DNA of 64,000 nt from Kitasatospora kifunensis (GTDB taxonomy: Bacteria > Actinomycetota > Actinomycetes > Streptomycetales > Streptomycetaceae): positions 2,914,001-2,978,000 of the forward strand of contig NZ_JACHJV010000001.1 of assembly GCF_014203855.1 (NCBI RefSeq). The letters are read 5' to 3'. The notes beneath the pieces were generated by a model. That model made no database searches, was not told the DNA's origin, and worked only from the letters and a program-made list of their open reading frames with translations. Shown here piece by piece: positions 8,626-20,400 of the stretch; the first letter of the stretch is position 1, and each line of letters begins with the position of its first letter. The translations under genes and the position numbers were made by a program.

Positions 8626-8702
8626 ACCGTAAGTATGCATAGATGTTCAGGAAGCCGACCCACCCGACTTCCCGAACACCAGTCACCATCCAACAGCGCT
8701 TC

Positions 8703-11333
8703 CTACCGCAGCACCCCCGCGTCCATCCCCGCCGACTCGGGCGGCAGCACCACCAGGCCCAGCTCGGCCGTCGACGCCAGCAGCGGGTGGCTTGGCAGCA
8801 CCCGGACCGTGTAGCCGAACGGTCCGGTGCGGCTCAACTCCAGGGTTCCCTCGTAGCGTTGGCAGCCGTTCAGATCAGGGCCGCCGACCGGCTTGAGGGC
8901 CTGCGTCTGCGCGTCCGCGATGCGGTCGCTCTCGTCCACCGCGCCCGAGACGGCCTGCACCTCGACGTCCGCCGGATCCAGACCGCCGAGCGCGACCTGC
9001 ACCCGCAGCGCCAGCGCCGAGCCCAGCTCGGCGGCGTCGGCCTCGGCGGCGGCCGAGGCGTCCACGTGCTCGACCCGCACGGCCGGCCAGGCCGTGCGCA
9101 CCTTCGCCTTCCACTGCGCCAGCTCCCGCGCGCCGTCCCCGGCCAGCGTGCGCTGGGCGAGCGCGGCGGGCGCGTAGAGGCGCTCCACGTACTCCCGCAC
9201 CATCCGCCCGGCCAGCACCTTGGGGCCGAGCGTGACCAGGGTGTGCCGCACCCGGGCGATCCAGCGGTGCGGCAGCCCGTCCGCCGCCCGGTCGTAGTAG
9301 GTGGCCGCGACCTGGTGCTCGATCAGGTCGTAGAGCGCGGCCGCCTCGATGTCGTCGCGCTGGTCCTCGTCGAAGCCGGGACCGTCGGCCGTCGGGATCG
9401 CCCAGCCGTTGCGGCCGTCGTACCACTCCTCCCACCAGCCGTCCAGCACCGACAGGTTGAGGCAGCCGTTGAGCGCGGCCTTCATCCCCGAGGTGCCGCA
9501 GGCCTCCAGCGGGCGCAGCGGGTTGTTCAGCCAGACGTCGCAGCCGGGGTAGAGGTGCTTGGCCATCGCCATGTCGTAGTCGGGCAGGAAGACGATCCGG
9601 TGGCGAACCGTCGGGTCGTCGGCGAAGGCCACCAGTTGCTGGATCAGCCGCTTGCCGCCGTCGTCCGCCGGGTGGGCCTTGCCGGCCACCACGATCTGCA
9701 CCGGACGGGTGGGGTGCAGCAGCAGCGCGCGCAGCCTCTCCTGGTCCCGGAGCATCAGGGTGAGCCGCTTGTAGGAGGGCACCCGGCGGGCGAAGCCGAT
9801 GGTCAGCACGTCCGGGTCGAGCACCGCCTCGGTCCAGCCGAGCTCGGCGTCGCCGGCTCCGCGCTGGCGCCAGGAGGCACGCAGCCGGCGTCGGGCCTCG
9901 TCCACCAGCTGGGCCCGCAGCGCGCGCCGAACCCCCCAGATCTCGGCGTCGCCGATCTGCTCGACCCCGCTCCAGCGCTCGGCACCGCCCACCGACATGG
10001 CGTTCTCGGCCCGGTCGGCGCCGATCTCGGCGGCGCCCAGGCGCACCACCGCCGGGTCGATCCAGGTGGGGGCGTGCACACCGTTGGTGATCGAGGTGAT
10101 CGGCACCTCGGCGGCGTCGAAGCCCGGCCACAGCGCGCCGAACATGGCCCGGCTGACCTCGCCGTGCAGGGTGCTCACGCCGTTGGCGCGCTGGGCCAGG
10201 CGCAGGCCCATGGCGGCCATGTTGAAGAGCTTGGGGTCGCCGCCCGGCCAGTTCTCCAGGCCGAGCGCGAGCACCTGGTCGACCGGCACCCCGCGCAGCG
10301 CGGCGTCACCGCTGAAGTGCCGGGCCACCAGCTCCCGGTCGAAGCGGTCGATGCCGGCCGGCACCGGGGTGTGGGTGGTGAACAGGGTGCCGGCCCGGAC
10401 GGCTTCCAGTGCGCTGGCGAAGTCGGCCGAGGCGGTGGAGACCAGCTCGCGGATCCGCTCGATGCCGAGGAAGCCGGCGTGTCCCTCGTTGGTGTGGAAG
10501 ACCTCGGGCTCCAGGTGCCCGGTGAGCCGGCAGAACGCCCGCACCGCCCGCACTCCGCCGATGCCCAGCAGCATCTCCTGCAGCAGCCGGTGCTCGCTGC
10601 CGCCGCCGTAGAGGCGGTCGGTGACGTCCCGTTCGGTGGCCGCGTTGGCCTCCAGGTCGGAGTCGAGCAGCAGCAGCGGGACCCGGCCGACCTGGGCCTT
10701 CCAGATCTGCGCGGCCAGCGTGCGCCCGCCGGGCAGGGCCAGCTCGACCCGGCAGGCGGTGCCGTCCGCCTCACGCAGCAGGGTCACCGCCAGCTCGTCG
10801 GGGTCGAGCACCGGATAGCGCTCCTGCTGCCAGCCGTCGCGGGCCAGCGACTGGCGGAAGTAGCCGTGCCGGTAGAAGAGCCCGACGCCGATCAGCGGCA
10901 CCCCCAGGTCGCTGGCGGCCTTGAGGTGGTCGCCGGCCAGGATGCCCAGGCCCCCGGAGTACTGCGGCAGCGCGGCGGCGATGCCGTACTCGGGCGAGAA
11001 GTAGGCGATCGCGGCGGGTGCCTCGCCGACCAGCTGGGCCGACTGGTACCAGCGCGGTCCGCTCAGGTAGTCGTTCAGGTCGTCGGTGAGGTCGCCGAGC
11101 CGGCGCAGGAAGCGGCGGTCGGCGGCGAGCGCGGCCAGCCGGGCGGCCGGTACCTCGCCGAGCAGCCGGACCGGGTCCTCGCCGACGGCCTCCCAGACCC
11201 CGGGCTCGACCGAGCGGAACAGCTCGCGGGTCTCCGGGTGCCAGGACCAGCGCAGATTGAGCGCGAGTTCGTGCAGCGGCTGGAGTTGTTCGGGCAGGAC
11301 GGTGCGGACGGTGAATCTGCGGATGGCCTTCAC
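8703..11333 (-). CDS. glgP: Alpha-glucan phosphorylase
   Basis: An 876-aa glycosyltransferase family 35 enzyme that releases glucose-1-phosphate from alpha-1,4-glucan. The N-terminal about 110 residues are the DUF3417 domain found in the actinobacterial and archaeal type (ALNLRWSWHPETRELF). The PLP-binding part is ACGTSGMKAALNGCLNLS, where the Lys carries the cofactor. The GTG at 11333 (VKAIRRFTV) fits the family start; a GTG 21 bases upstream is also possible, and neither has a strong ribosome site. It is divergent from glgE, so storage glucan breakdown and synthesis lie side by side. Confidence 0.93.
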   Translation of the reverse strand: MKAIRRFTVRTVLPEQLQPLHELALNLRWSWHPETRELFRSVEPGVWEAVGEDPVRLLGEVPAARLAALAADRRFLRRLGDLTDDLNDYLSGPRWYQSAQLVGEAPAAIAYFSPEYGIAAALPQYSGGLGILAGDHLKAASDLGVPLIGVGLFYRHGYFRQSLARDGWQQERYPVLDPDELAVTLLREADGTACRVELALPGGRTLAAQIWKAQVGRVPLLLLDSDLEANAATERDVTDRLYGGGSEHRLLQEMLLGIGGVRAVRAFCRLTGHLEPEVFHTNEGHAGFLGIERIRELVSTASADFASALEAVRAGTLFTTHTPVPAGIDRFDRELVARHFSGDAALRGVPVDQVLALGLENWPGGDPKLFNMAAMGLRLAQRANGVSTLHGEVSRAMFGALWPGFDAAEVPITSITNGVHAPTWIDPAVVRLGAAEIGADRAENAMSVGGAERWSGVEQIGDAEIWGVRRALRAQLVDEARRRLRASWRQRGAGDAELGWTEAVLDPDVLTIGFARRVPSYKRLTLMLRDQERLRALLLHPTRPVQIVVAGKAHPADDGGKRLIQQLVAFADDPTVRHRIVFLPDYDMAMAKHLYPGCDVWLNNPLRPLEACGTSGMKAALNGCLNLSVLDGWWEEWYDGRNGWAIPTADGPGFDEDQRDDIEAAALYDLIEHQVAATYYDRAADGLPHRWIARVRHTLVTLGPKVLAGRMVREYVERLYAPAALAQRTLAGDGARELAQWKAKVRTAWPAVRVEHVDASAAAEADAAELGSALALRVQVALGGLDPADVEVQAVSGAVDESDRIADAQTQALKPVGGPDLNGCQRYEGTLELSRTGPFGYTVRVLPSHPLLASTAELGLVVLPPESAGMDAGVLR

Positions 11334-12001
11334 GGCCCGAAGCGTAGACCGCACGGACTGCGTGATGGGGCGTCAACTCTCGTAACACAGCTCCATTCGG
11401 GCGACAGATGAGATCGCGATCGGCGCAGTCCGCAACACAGGGGGCGCAGGGGGCGCACGCCGCAATCTGAGCGCACGCTGGGCGCGCGGGGAGTCCGCAG
11501 GCAGGCGGAGGACGGTGGCCGATCTGCTCCCCCGCACCACCACAGCGGGCCCCTGACCGAGTGGTAAGAGCTACGAACAGTGCGAGGATGGACACAGGCC
11601 GCAGTCGCAGCGGGTGCGCATGGGTGGCGCCCCCCGTGCGACGCGGTCGGTCCTCTGCGCTCGACACCTTCCCCGACCCTCCGTCAGCTCGCTGGCCGTT
11701 AGCCCACCTGGCGCATCTGCTGTCCTTTTGATGTGCCACCGCGTGTCCTCATACCCGCCCTGATCGTTTTCGGGGTGGGTCGGAATCGCCCTCAGGGCGT
11801 GCCGCGAGGCCGCGCGCCGGGACGCGCGCCGCCTCGCCGTTCCGGGCCGCCGTGGGCGCCGGATTCGGCCAGGCTCCCGGGTGCGGCGGTTACGGGCAGG
11901 CTCCGGTCGCTCGTCAGTCCCCCCACCCAGCAGTCCTCCCGGTACTCCCCGGTGCTCGAACCGCCCGTGGGACTGCCGCCGATCTCGGGCAGGAGTTTGG
12001 C
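11334..12001. other. Intergenic region between glgP and glgE
   Basis: About 670 bases between divergent genes. I see no ORF with convincing protein features. It must hold the promoters of glgP and the glgE operon. An imperfect GC-rich hairpin lies near 11805-11835. No clear sigma hexamer pair could be assigned with confidence. Confidence 0.5.
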
Positions 12002-14238
<2,237 letters not shown>

Positions 14239-14242
<4 letters not shown>

Positions 14243-15942
14243 TTGTGAACGAGCCCGTCATTGACACCTTCGCGGACACCGAGAAGAAGGACCTGGACCC
14301 CGAGTGGTTCAAGCGTGCGGTCTTCTACGAGGTGCTGGTGCGGTCCTTCCAGGACAGCAACGGCGATGGTGTGGGCGACCTCAAGGGGCTCACCGCCAAG
14401 CTCGACTACCTCCAGTGGCTCGGCGTCGACTGCCTCTGGCTGCCACCGTTCTTCGCCTCCCCGCTGCGTGACGGTGGCTACGACGTGGCCGACTACAAGT
14501 CGGTGCTGCCCGAGTTCGGTGACCTGGCCGACTTCGTGGAGTTCGTCGACGCCGCCCACAAGCGCGGCATGCGGGTGGTCATCGACTTCGTGATGAACCA
14601 CACCAGCGACCAGCACCCGTGGTTCCAGGCCTCGCGCAACGACCCCGAGGGACCGTACGGCGACTTCTACGTCTGGGCGGACGACGACAAGCAGTACCCC
14701 GACGCGCGGATCATCTTCGTCGACACCGAGACCTCCAACTGGACCTACGACCCGGTGCGCAAGCAGTACTTCTGGCACCGCTTCTTCTCCCACCAGCCGG
14801 ACCTGAACTACGACAACCCCAGGGTCCAGGAGGAGATGATCGCGGGCCTGCGGTTCTGGCTGGACCTCGGGATCGACGGCTTCCGACTGGACGCGGTGCC
14901 CTACCTGTTCGCACGCGAGGGCACCAACTGCGAAAACCTCCCCGAGACCCACGAGTTCCTGAAGAGGGTCCGCAAGGAGATCGACGCCGACTACCCGGAC
15001 ACGGTGCTGCTGGCCGAGGCCAACCAGTGGCCCGAGGACGTGGTCGACTACTTCGGCGACTTCACCTCCGGCGGCGACGAGTGCCACATGGCCTTCCACT
15101 TCCCGGTGATGCCACGGATCTTCATGGCGGTGCGCCGCGAGTCGCGCTACCCGGTCTCGGAAATCCTCGCCAAGACGCCGACCATCCCGCACGGCTGCCA
15201 GTGGGGCATCTTCCTGCGCAACCACGACGAGCTGACCCTGGAGATGGTCACCGACGAGGAGCGCGACTACATGTACGCGGAGTACGCGAAGGACCCGCGG
15301 ATGCGGGCCAACGTGGGCATCCGCCGCCGGCTCGCCCCGCTGCTGGAGAACGACCGCAACCAGATCGAGCTGTTCACCGCCCTGCTGCTCTCGCTCCCCG
15401 GCTCCCCGGTGCTCTACTACGGGGACGAGATCGGCATGGGTGACAACATCTGGCTCGGCGACCGCGACGGGGTGCGCACGCCGATGCAGTGGACGCCCGA
15501 CCGCAACGCGGGTTTCTCCTCCGCCGACCCGGGCAGGCTCAGTCTGCCGCCCATCATGGATCCGGTGTACGGCTACCAGGTGACCAACGTCGAGGCGCAG
15601 CAGAGCAGTTCCTCCTCGTTGCTGCACTGGACCAGGCGCATGATCGAGATCCGCAAGCTCAACCCGGCCTTCGGGCTGGGTAGTTACACCGAACTCCCGT
15701 CCAGCAATCCGGCCGTGCTGGCCTTCGTGCGCGAGCACGAGGGCGACCTGGTCATGTGTGTGAACAACTTCTCCCGCTTCCCCCAGCCCACCGAGCTGGA
15801 CCTGCGGCGGTACGGCGGGCGCTACCCGGTCGAGCTGATCGGCGGGGTGCGTTTTCCGTCGATCGGCGAGTGGCCCTACCTGCTCACCCTCGCCGGACAC
15901 GGCTTCTACTGGTTCCAGCTGCGCAGGCCCGGCGCGCAGTAA
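14239..15942 (+). CDS. treS: Trehalose synthase
   Basis: A 567-aa GH13 enzyme that interconverts trehalose and maltose. Characteristic parts are [20 protein letters not shown] at the start, [14 protein letters not shown] (nucleophile Asp), [12 protein letters not shown] (acid/base Glu) and [12 protein letters not shown] (transition-state His-Asp). The GTG at 14239 overlaps the glgE stop and has GGAGG 8 bases upstream; a second GTG two codons later is an alternative. The length is usual for the stand-alone enzyme; the maltokinase is a separate gene downstream. Confidence 0.95.
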
Positions 15943-15976
15943 CGATCCACCAGCTCCGTAAGCCCGCTCGTACCGG

Positions 15977-16018
15977 GGCGTGCGGCCCGCCCTCGCGCCC
16001 CTCGGCGGGCCGCACGCC
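15977..16018 (+). terminator. 15-bp perfect hairpin between treS and maltokinase
   Basis: Arms 15977-15991 and 16004-16018 pair perfectly around a 12-base loop. There is no T run after it. It could end or attenuate the glgE-treS transcript, or protect its 3' end, ahead of the maltokinase gene. Confidence 0.6.
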
Positions 16019-16175
16019 ACCTGGTACGGAGAACAGCCCAACGCGTACCCACCCTCAGGCGTAACACCCGAGTCCGTCTCGCGTGCCGCCGCAGCAGCGC
16101 CGCCGAAATCCGGAAGACTGGCGGGCCCGGCCTGATCCTGTCGGGCCATCAGCCCGCTTCCGGGGAAAGGGAGTC

Positions 16176-17711
16176 ATGTCGGAAATCTCCCGTTCTCAAG
16201 CCCACGCCCATCGCGACGCGGGCACCGCGCCGCGCGGTCCCGGCGGTCCGGGCGGACCACACGGGGCCGCGGGCGCCGCCCGCGTCGTGGCAGGGCACAC
16301 CCAGGGCGGGCACGGCAGGCCGCGGGTCGGCGGCTCGCTGGCGGTCGGCGAGCTGGTCCAGGCCGCCCTGCCGCTGATCGCCGACTGGCTGCCGGGACAG
16401 CGCTGGTACGCCGGCAAGGGACAGGCGATCACCGGCCTGCGCCCGCTCACCGCGACCCCGCTGCTGACCGGCGACCCGGCGATGGTGCACCTGCTGCTGC
16501 AGGTGGAGCACGGCGGCGGCGCCGACCTCTACCAGCTGCTGCTCGGCCTGCGCACCGAACCTCCGCCGAGCCTGCTCCCGGAGGCCTCGCTCGGCAGTCT
16601 CAGCCACGGCCCCTACGACGGCGCCGCACTGTACGACGCGGTGCACGACCCCGAGCTGATGAGCCGCCTGCTCGGGCACCTGGCCACCGCCGACCGGTTC
16701 GGCCCGCTCGCCTTCCGCCGCACCCCGGGCCCGGGGCTGCCCAGCGACCTGCTCGGCCGGGCCGGCACCGCCGAGCAGAGCAACACCTCGGTGATCTACG
16801 GCACCTCCTTCATCCTCAAGCTGTTCCGCCGGATCAGCCCCGGCACCAATCCCGACCTGGAGCTCTCGCTGGCCCTGTCCCGGGCCGGCAGCACCCGCAT
16901 CCCCCGGGTGGCGGCCTGGTTCGAGAGTCGGCTGGTCGGCGCCGAGCCGGCCACCCTGGGCCTGCTGCAACGCTTTCTGCCGGATGCGGAGGACGGCTGG
17001 GAGCTGGCTCTGGACCAGGTGGCCCGACTGAAGGGCGATCCCAGCCCCGGCAACTTCGCGGTGGAGGCGCACCGGCTGGGCCGGGCCACCGCCGAGGTGC
17101 ACCGGGTGCTGGCCCGGGCGCTGCCGGTGGCCAAGCTGGACCGCGAGCAGACCGGGCGCCTGGCCACCGCGATGGCCGAGCGGCTGGACGTGGCGGCCGC
17201 CGCGGTCCCCGCGCTGCGCCGCTACCGGCCCGCCCTGCACGCCGCCTTCCGGCAACTGACCGCCGACCACCTGACCGGGCTGACGGTCCAACGCATCCAC
17301 GGCGACCTGCACCTGGGACAGGCGATGCGGACCCCGCACGGCTGGGTGCTGCTGGACTTCGAGGGCGAGCCGGCCAAGTCGGTGGCCGAGCGGCGGGTGC
17401 CGCAGCCGGCCCTGCGGGACGTGGCGGCGATGCTGCGCTCCTTCGACTACGCCGCCGCCCACCTGCTGGCCGGTGCGGAGCCCGATCCGCAGCTGGCCCA
17501 CCTGGCGGCGAGCTGGGCGGCCCGCAACCGCACCGCCTACTGCGCGGGCTACACGGCGGCCGGCGGCACCGACCCGGCCGGCTGCCCGGAGCTGCTGCGG
17601 GCGCTGGAGATCGACAAGGCGGTCTACGAGGTGGTCTACGAAGCCCGGCACCGCCCCGGCTGGCTGCCGATCCCGCTGACCGCCATCCACCGCCTAGCCA
17701 CCGCAACTTGA
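16176..17711 (+). CDS. mak: Maltokinase
   Basis: A 511-aa kinase that phosphorylates maltose to maltose-1-phosphate, the GlgE substrate (also called Pep2). Kinase features are HGDLHLGQAMRTPHGWVLLD (catalytic loop) and DFEGEP (metal site). The N-terminal cap carries DWLPGQRWYAGKG. The first 50 residues are Gly/Ala/Pro-rich and poorly conserved. The ATG at 16176 is chosen because GGAAAGGGAG lies just upstream. It sits between treS and glgB, completing the trehalose-to-glucan route. Confidence 0.93.
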   Translation: MSEISRSQAHAHRDAGTAPRGPGGPGGPHGAAGAARVVAGHTQGGHGRPRVGGSLAVGELVQAALPLIADWLPGQRWYAGKGQAITGLRPLTATPLLTGDPAMVHLLLQVEHGGGADLYQLLLGLRTEPPPSLLPEASLGSLSHGPYDGAALYDAVHDPELMSRLLGHLATADRFGPLAFRRTPGPGLPSDLLGRAGTAEQSNTSVIYGTSFILKLFRRISPGTNPDLELSLALSRAGSTRIPRVAAWFESRLVGAEPATLGLLQRFLPDAEDGWELALDQVARLKGDPSPGNFAVEAHRLGRATAEVHRVLARALPVAKLDREQTGRLATAMAERLDVAAAAVPALRRYRPALHAAFRQLTADHLTGLTVQRIHGDLHLGQAMRTPHGWVLLDFEGEPAKSVAERRVPQPALRDVAAMLRSFDYAAAHLLAGAEPDPQLAHLAASWAARNRTAYCAGYTAAGGTDPAGCPELLRALEIDKAVYEVVYEARHRPGWLPIPLTAIHRLATAT

Positions 17712-17787
17712 CGCCTCATCAGGAACCGTGCGCGGTTCCCGAGGCGACGCACTCGCTGATCCCCTAGCCGCCAGGAGGAACCCCGCA

Positions 17788-20241
17788 GTGGCCCCGCTCG
17801 ACCGCACCAACCCGACCGTGCCCGCCACCTTTCTGCCGGGCGGCGGTCCGCGTGCCGCGCAGGCGCCCCGGCGCGGCACGCCCGCGGCCGAGCCGCCGCC
17901 CACCGCGACCCCGACCACGGCAACCGCCCTGCCCACCACCGGCCCCCTCGACCTCGACCTCGACCTCGACCGCACCGCCCCCGACTGCACCACCGCGAAC
18001 GGCACACTCCCGCCGCCACGCCCGATCATCACCGCGGTGGACGCCCCGGCACTGCGACTGGCCGAGGCACCGCTGCCGCCGGCCGAGATCGACCGACTGG
18101 TGAGCTGTGCGCACCACGATCCGCACGCCCTGCTCGGCGCCCACCCCACCACCGGCGGCACCGCGATCCGGGTGCTGCGACCGCTGGCCGACCGGGTCAC
18201 CATCGAAACCGCCTACGGCCCTGCCGAGTTGACCCACCAGCAGGCCGGCCTCTTCACCGGCCTGCTGCCCGGCTCGGCGATCCCGGCCTACCAGCTGCGG
18301 GTGAGCTACCCGGGCTGCGAGCCGCTGTCCCAGCAGGACGGCTACCGACTGCCGCCCACCCTGGGCGAGTTGGACCTGCACCTGATCCGCGAGGGTCGCC
18401 ACGAGCAGCTCTGGCGGGCGCTCGGCTCGCACCTGCGCACGGTGGACGGGGTGAGCGGCACCGCGTTCGCCCTCTGGGCGCCCAACGCCGTCGGGGTGCG
18501 CCTGGTGGGCGACTTCAACCACTGGGATGGCACCGGGTTCCCGATGCGCTCGCTGGGCGCCAGCGGCGTCTGGGAGCTCTTCGTGCCGGGCCTGGGCGAG
18601 GGTGCGCTCTACAAGTACGAGATCCGCACCCGCGACGGGCGCCTGCTGCAGAAGGCCGACCCACTGGCCCGCGCCGCCCAGTGCCCGCCGGCCACCGCCT
18701 CGGTGGTGCACGACTCCAACTACGCCTGGGGCGACGCCGCCTGGCTGGAGCAACGCGCCCGCGCCCAGCACCACCGCGCCCCGATGTCGATCTACGAGCT
18801 GCACCTGGGCTCCTGGCGCCCCGGGCTCAGCTACCGCCAGCTGGCCGACGAACTTCCCGACTACCTCAGGAACTTGAACTTCACCCACGTGGAGTTCATG
18901 CCGGTCCTCGAGCACCCCTTCGGCGGGTCCTGGGGCTACCAGGTCTCCGGCTTCTACGCCCCCACCGCCCGGCTGGGCACCCCCGACGACTTCCGCCACC
19001 TGGTCGACGCCCTGCACCGGGCCGGGATCGGCGTGATCATGGACTGGGTCCCGGCCCACTTCCCCAAGGACGACTTCGCCCTGGCCCGCTTCGACGGCGA
19101 GCCGCTCTACGAGCCCGCCGACCCGCGCCGCGCCGAGCACCCCGACTGGGGCACTCTCACCTTCGACTACGGCCGCACCGAGGTACGCAACTTCCTGGTC
19201 GCCAACGCCGTTTACTGGTGCGAGGAGTTCCACATCGACGGCTTGCGGGTGGACGCCGTGGCCTCGATGCTCTACCTCGACTACTCGCGCGAGGACGGCC
19301 AGTGGGCCCCCAACCAGTTCGGCGGGCGGGAGAACCTGGACGCCGTCGCCTTCCTTCAGGAGATGAACGCCACCGTCTACCGCCGCTGCCCCGGCGTGGT
19401 CACCATCGCCGAGGAGTCCACCGCCTGGACCGGCGTCACCCGCCCGACCGACAGCGGCGGGCTGGGCTTCGGCCTCAAGTGGAACATGGGCTGGATGCAC
19501 GACTCGCTGGTCTACATCGGCAAGGAGCCGGTGCACCGCAAGTACCACCACAACGAGATCACCTTCTCGATGGTCTACGCCTACTCCGAGAACTACGTGC
19601 TGCCGATCTCGCACGACGAGGTGGTGCACGGCAAGCAGGCGCTGGTCAGCAAGATGCCCGGCGACTGGTGGCAGCAGCGCGCCAACCACCGCGCCTACCT
19701 GGGCTTCATGTGGGCCCACCCCGGCAAGCAACTGCTCTTCATGGGCCAGGAGTTCGCCCAGGGCGCCGAGTGGGACCACGAACAGGGCCCGCAGTGGTGG
19801 GTGTTGGACCCCAACTGGCCCGCCGCCGAGGACCACCACGGTGTGCGGCGCCTGGTCGGCGAGCTCAACCGGACCTACCGCGCCACCCCGGCCCTGTGGG
19901 AGCAGGACACCAGCCCCGACGGCTTCCGCTGGCTGGACGCCGGCGCCGCCGAGGACAACCTGCTCTCCTTCGTCCGCTACCCCACCACGGGCGCGCCGCT
20001 GGTGGCGGTCTGCAACTTCTCCCCGGTGGTCCGGCACGGCTACCGGGTCGGCCTGCCCAGCCTGGGCGGCGCCGACCAGCTGTGGACCGAGGCGCTCAAC
20101 ACCGACGCCGAGCGGTACGGCGGCAGCGGCGTCGCCAACCCCGCCGTGCTGAAGGCCGAGCCGGTGGAGTGGAACGGCCAGCCACGCAGCACCGAGCTGG
20201 TGATCCCGCCACTGGCCACCCTCTGGCTGCGCCCGGCCTGA
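17788..20241 (+). CDS. glgB: 1,4-alpha-glucan branching enzyme
   Basis: An 817-aa GH13 branching enzyme. The N-terminal about 95 residues are low-complexity and include a DLDLDLDR run coded by a short tandem repeat. Then come the N-terminal beta domain, a CBM48 domain (ALWAPNAVGVRLVGDFNHWD) and the catalytic barrel with GLRVDAVASMLYLDYSR (nucleophile), VVTIAEESTAW (acid/base) and LPISHDEVVHGK. The GTG at 17788 has AGGAGG 9 bases upstream. It branches the linear glucan made by GlgE and follows the maltokinase gene by 76 bases. Confidence 0.95.
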   Translation: MAPLDRTNPTVPATFLPGGGPRAAQAPRRGTPAAEPPPTATPTTATALPTTGPLDLDLDLDRTAPDCTTANGTLPPPRPIITAVDAPALRLAEAPLPPAEIDRLVSCAHHDPHALLGAHPTTGGTAIRVLRPLADRVTIETAYGPAELTHQQAGLFTGLLPGSAIPAYQLRVSYPGCEPLSQQDGYRLPPTLGELDLHLIREGRHEQLWRALGSHLRTVDGVSGTAFALWAPNAVGVRLVGDFNHWDGTGFPMRSLGASGVWELFVPGLGEGALYKYEIRTRDGRLLQKADPLARAAQCPPATASVVHDSNYAWGDAAWLEQRARAQHHRAPMSIYELHLGSWRPGLSYRQLADELPDYLRNLNFTHVEFMPVLEHPFGGSWGYQVSGFYAPTARLGTPDDFRHLVDALHRAGIGVIMDWVPAHFPKDDFALARFDGEPLYEPADPRRAEHPDWGTLTFDYGRTEVRNFLVANAVYWCEEFHIDGLRVDAVASMLYLDYSREDGQWAPNQFGGRENLDAVAFLQEMNATVYRRCPGVVTIAEESTAWTGVTRPTDSGGLGFGLKWNMGWMHDSLVYIGKEPVHRKYHHNEITFSMVYAYSENYVLPISHDEVVHGKQALVSKMPGDWWQQRANHRAYLGFMWAHPGKQLLFMGQEFAQGAEWDHEQGPQWWVLDPNWPAAEDHHGVRRLVGELNRTYRATPALWEQDTSPDGFRWLDAGAAEDNLLSFVRYPTTGAPLVAVCNFSPVVRHGYRVGLPSLGGADQLWTEALNTDAERYGGSGVANPAVLKAEPVEWNGQPRSTELVIPPLATLWLRPA

Positions 20242-20267
20242 CCGACCGGCAGTGCGCCGGACTGGAT

Positions 20268-20325
20268 GTTCGGTTGCGTGCCGACGAGGACTCCCAGGAA
20301 ACTCCCCGCCGACACGCAACCGAAC
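20268..20325 (+). terminator. Inverted repeat downstream of glgB
   Basis: A perfect 13-bp inverted repeat, GTTCGGTTGCGTG (20268-20280) and its complement (20313-20325), with a 32-base loop. It lies just after glgB and before the esterase gene. It may be a terminator of the glg operon or a binding site for the next gene. Confidence 0.5.
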
Positions 20326-20400
20326 AGCCGTGCCTTAATGTCTCTCCTCGTGCCGGGCAGCGGGTCCGGGCGGTTACGGGAGCTGGGTACGAAGAGCGCG

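Noticed and set aside
2364..8640. A complete type VII secretion locus
   Set aside because: No EccC-like ATPase, EccD, EccB or mycosin gene is present; only substrate-like and partner-like genes are seen.
8643..11411. 922-codon open frame opposite glgP
   Set aside because: High GC leaves the opposite strand open. The frame has no motif and lies over a clear family 35 phosphorylase.
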